A DNA stretch of 5,850 bases. It comes from Candidatus Omnitrophota bacterium (GTDB lineage: Bacteria > Omnitrophota > Gorgyraeia > Gorgyraeales > Gorgyraeaceae). Positions within the stretch are counted from its first letter, which is position 1, and every line of letters begins with the position of its first letter. Of this stretch, positions 5,540 to 5,850 are shown piece by piece. Location of the stretch: assembly GCA_018901615.1 (NCBI GenBank), contig JAHIEN010000125.1, forward strand, positions 1 through 5,850. The letters are read 5' to 3'. Position numbers and translations under genes: made by a program. Under the pieces are notes generated by a model that made no database searches, was not told the origin of the DNA, and saw only the letters and a list, made by a program, of their open reading frames with translations.

Positions 5540-5567
5540 TTGACGATAAAATGCGTTGTGTTATAAT
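5540..5567 (+). promoter_or_regulatory. rpmH-rnpA promoter
   Basis: TTGACG (5540-5545) and a perfect TATAAT (5562-5567) are separated by 16 bases, a strong housekeeping-sigma promoter. The predicted start near 5574 gives an untranslated leader of about 97 bases before rpmH. The promoter lies outside and downstream of both large inverted repeats, so those would not be part of this transcript. Confidence 0.8.
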
Positions 5568-5597
5568 AAACCCCTTGCTCTATAAGCCCCTTGCTTC
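5566..5597 (+). repeat. Two tandem 16-bp copies overlapping the rpmH -10/start region
   Basis: ATAAACCCCTTGCTCT (5566-5581) is followed directly by ATAAGCCCCTTGCTTC (5582-5597), with 14 of 16 positions identical. The first copy overlaps the end of the -10 box and the probable transcription start. The second supplies the 5' arm of the leader hairpin. Confidence 0.7.
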
Positions 5598-5632
5598 CTG
5601 CCAGGCATGGAAATAAGCTCGGGGCAATTTTT
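5586..5632 (+). terminator. Terminator-like hairpin (possible attenuator) in the rpmH leader
   Basis: GCCCC (5586-5590) pairs with GGGGC (5621-5625), and GCTT (5593-5596) pairs with AAGC (5615-5618) across a 2x2 internal loop. The hairpin is followed by AATTTTT (5626-5632). It lies between promoter and rpmH, so it could act as an attenuator; the T tract is short and the loop fairly large, so the strength is doubtful. It might instead be a processing or ribosomal-protein-binding structure. Confidence 0.4.
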
Positions 5633-5670
5633 CAGGTCCGGAAATAAAAAGAAAAATTGGAGGACATACT

Positions 5671-5808
5671 GTGAAAAAAGGTATTACCAAATTTACCAAT
5701 CTGAAACGCAAACGTAAACATGGGTTCAGGTGTAAGATGCGTACGGCCAAAGGCCGCCTTGTAATAAAACGCAGAAGACACAAAAAGAGAAAGCGCCTGA
5801 CTATTTGA
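5671..5808 (+). CDS. rpmH: 50S ribosomal protein L34
   Basis: A 45-residue, highly basic protein. It contains TNLKRKRKHGFRCKMRTAKG (9-28), matching the L34 signature (family pattern R-x-H-G-F-x-x-R-M-x-T-x-x-G-R), and a terminal KRRRHKKRKRLTI. L34 is a small late-assembly protein of the 50S subunit that binds 23S rRNA. The start is GTG, preceded by GGAGGA (5659-5664) six bases upstream; the only downstream ATG is at residue 23, inside the signature. An unusual Cys (C21) stands in the conserved core. It overlaps the rnpA start by one base (TGATG), the usual rpmH-rnpA pairing, and diverges from dnaA. Confidence 0.96.
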   Translation: MKKGITKFTNLKRKRKHGFRCKMRTAKGRLVIKRRRHKKRKRLTI

Positions 5809-5850
5809 TGAATAGTAAGGCCTTACCACGCAAAGAGCATCTTAAGAAAG
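5808..5850 (+). CDS. rnpA: Ribonuclease P protein component, first 14 codons
   Basis: The frame opens at an ATG that shares its A with the rpmH stop and reads MNSKALPRKEHLKK to the window edge. L-P-x-x-x-x-L-K/R is the typical RnpA N-terminus (family members often begin with Leu-Pro-Lys/Arg and Arg-Leu a few residues later), and rnpA almost always follows rpmH. The protein assists the catalytic RNA in maturing the 5' ends of tRNAs. Only the beginning is visible, so the call rests mainly on position. Confidence 0.85.
   Translation, partial: MNSKALPRKEHLKK

Noticed and set aside
5523..5543. Tiny frame ATG to TGA (MAADFS) with an upstream AAAGGA, a possible leader peptide
   Set aside because: It lies upstream of, and its stop overlaps, the rpmH -35 box, with no promoter of its own seen; seven codons occur easily by chance.
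5580..5829. Overlapping minus-strand frames antisense to rpmH and its leader
   Set aside because: They are the shadow of the rpmH gene; no SD or family resemblance.

Overview
The window covers the replication-initiation locus of a bacterial chromosome. On the minus strand, read in transcription order, are dnaA, dnaN, a small DciA/DUF721 gene and gyrB, whose 3' end runs off the left edge. On the plus strand, at the right edge and diverging from dnaA, are rpmH (ribosomal protein L34) and the first codons of rnpA (RNase P protein). This is the classic rnpA-rpmH / dnaA-dnaN-gyrB neighbourhood of bacterial origins, but recF, normally between dnaN and gyrB, is absent. The compact gene joins, the recF-less order and the intergenic palindromes resemble uncultivated lineages such as Omnitrophota. 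That placement is an impression from memory, not a proven assignment.

Region by region: 1-2049 encodes GyrB. Within it, 1-513 is the N-terminal part of an intein inserted right after the metal-binding Asp-Ala-Asp of the Toprim domain. A 7-bp tandem repeat follows the gyrB start codon. 2049-2366 is the DciA-like protein, overlapping both neighbours by a few bases. 2363-3454 is dnaN. 3455-3614 is an AT-rich spacer with two DnaA-box-like sites, a 12-bp palindrome and a dnaN -10/SD; it is the best oriC candidate here. 3615-4952 is dnaA, with a strong promoter so close to the ATG that the mRNA may be nearly leaderless. 5037-5249 and 5259-5487 are two back-to-back, long, imperfect inverted repeats with nested stems. 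5540-5670 holds the rpmH promoter and a leader with a terminator-like hairpin. rpmH and rnpA follow.

The genes form one functional set: DnaA opens the origin, DciA is predicted to help load the replicative helicase, DnaN is the sliding clamp, and gyrase relieves the torsional stress of unwinding. L34 and RnpA belong to translation and tRNA maturation and are conserved neighbours of the origin. The most unusual items are the GyrB intein and the pair of large structured inverted repeats between dnaA and rpmH, whose function I cannot assign.
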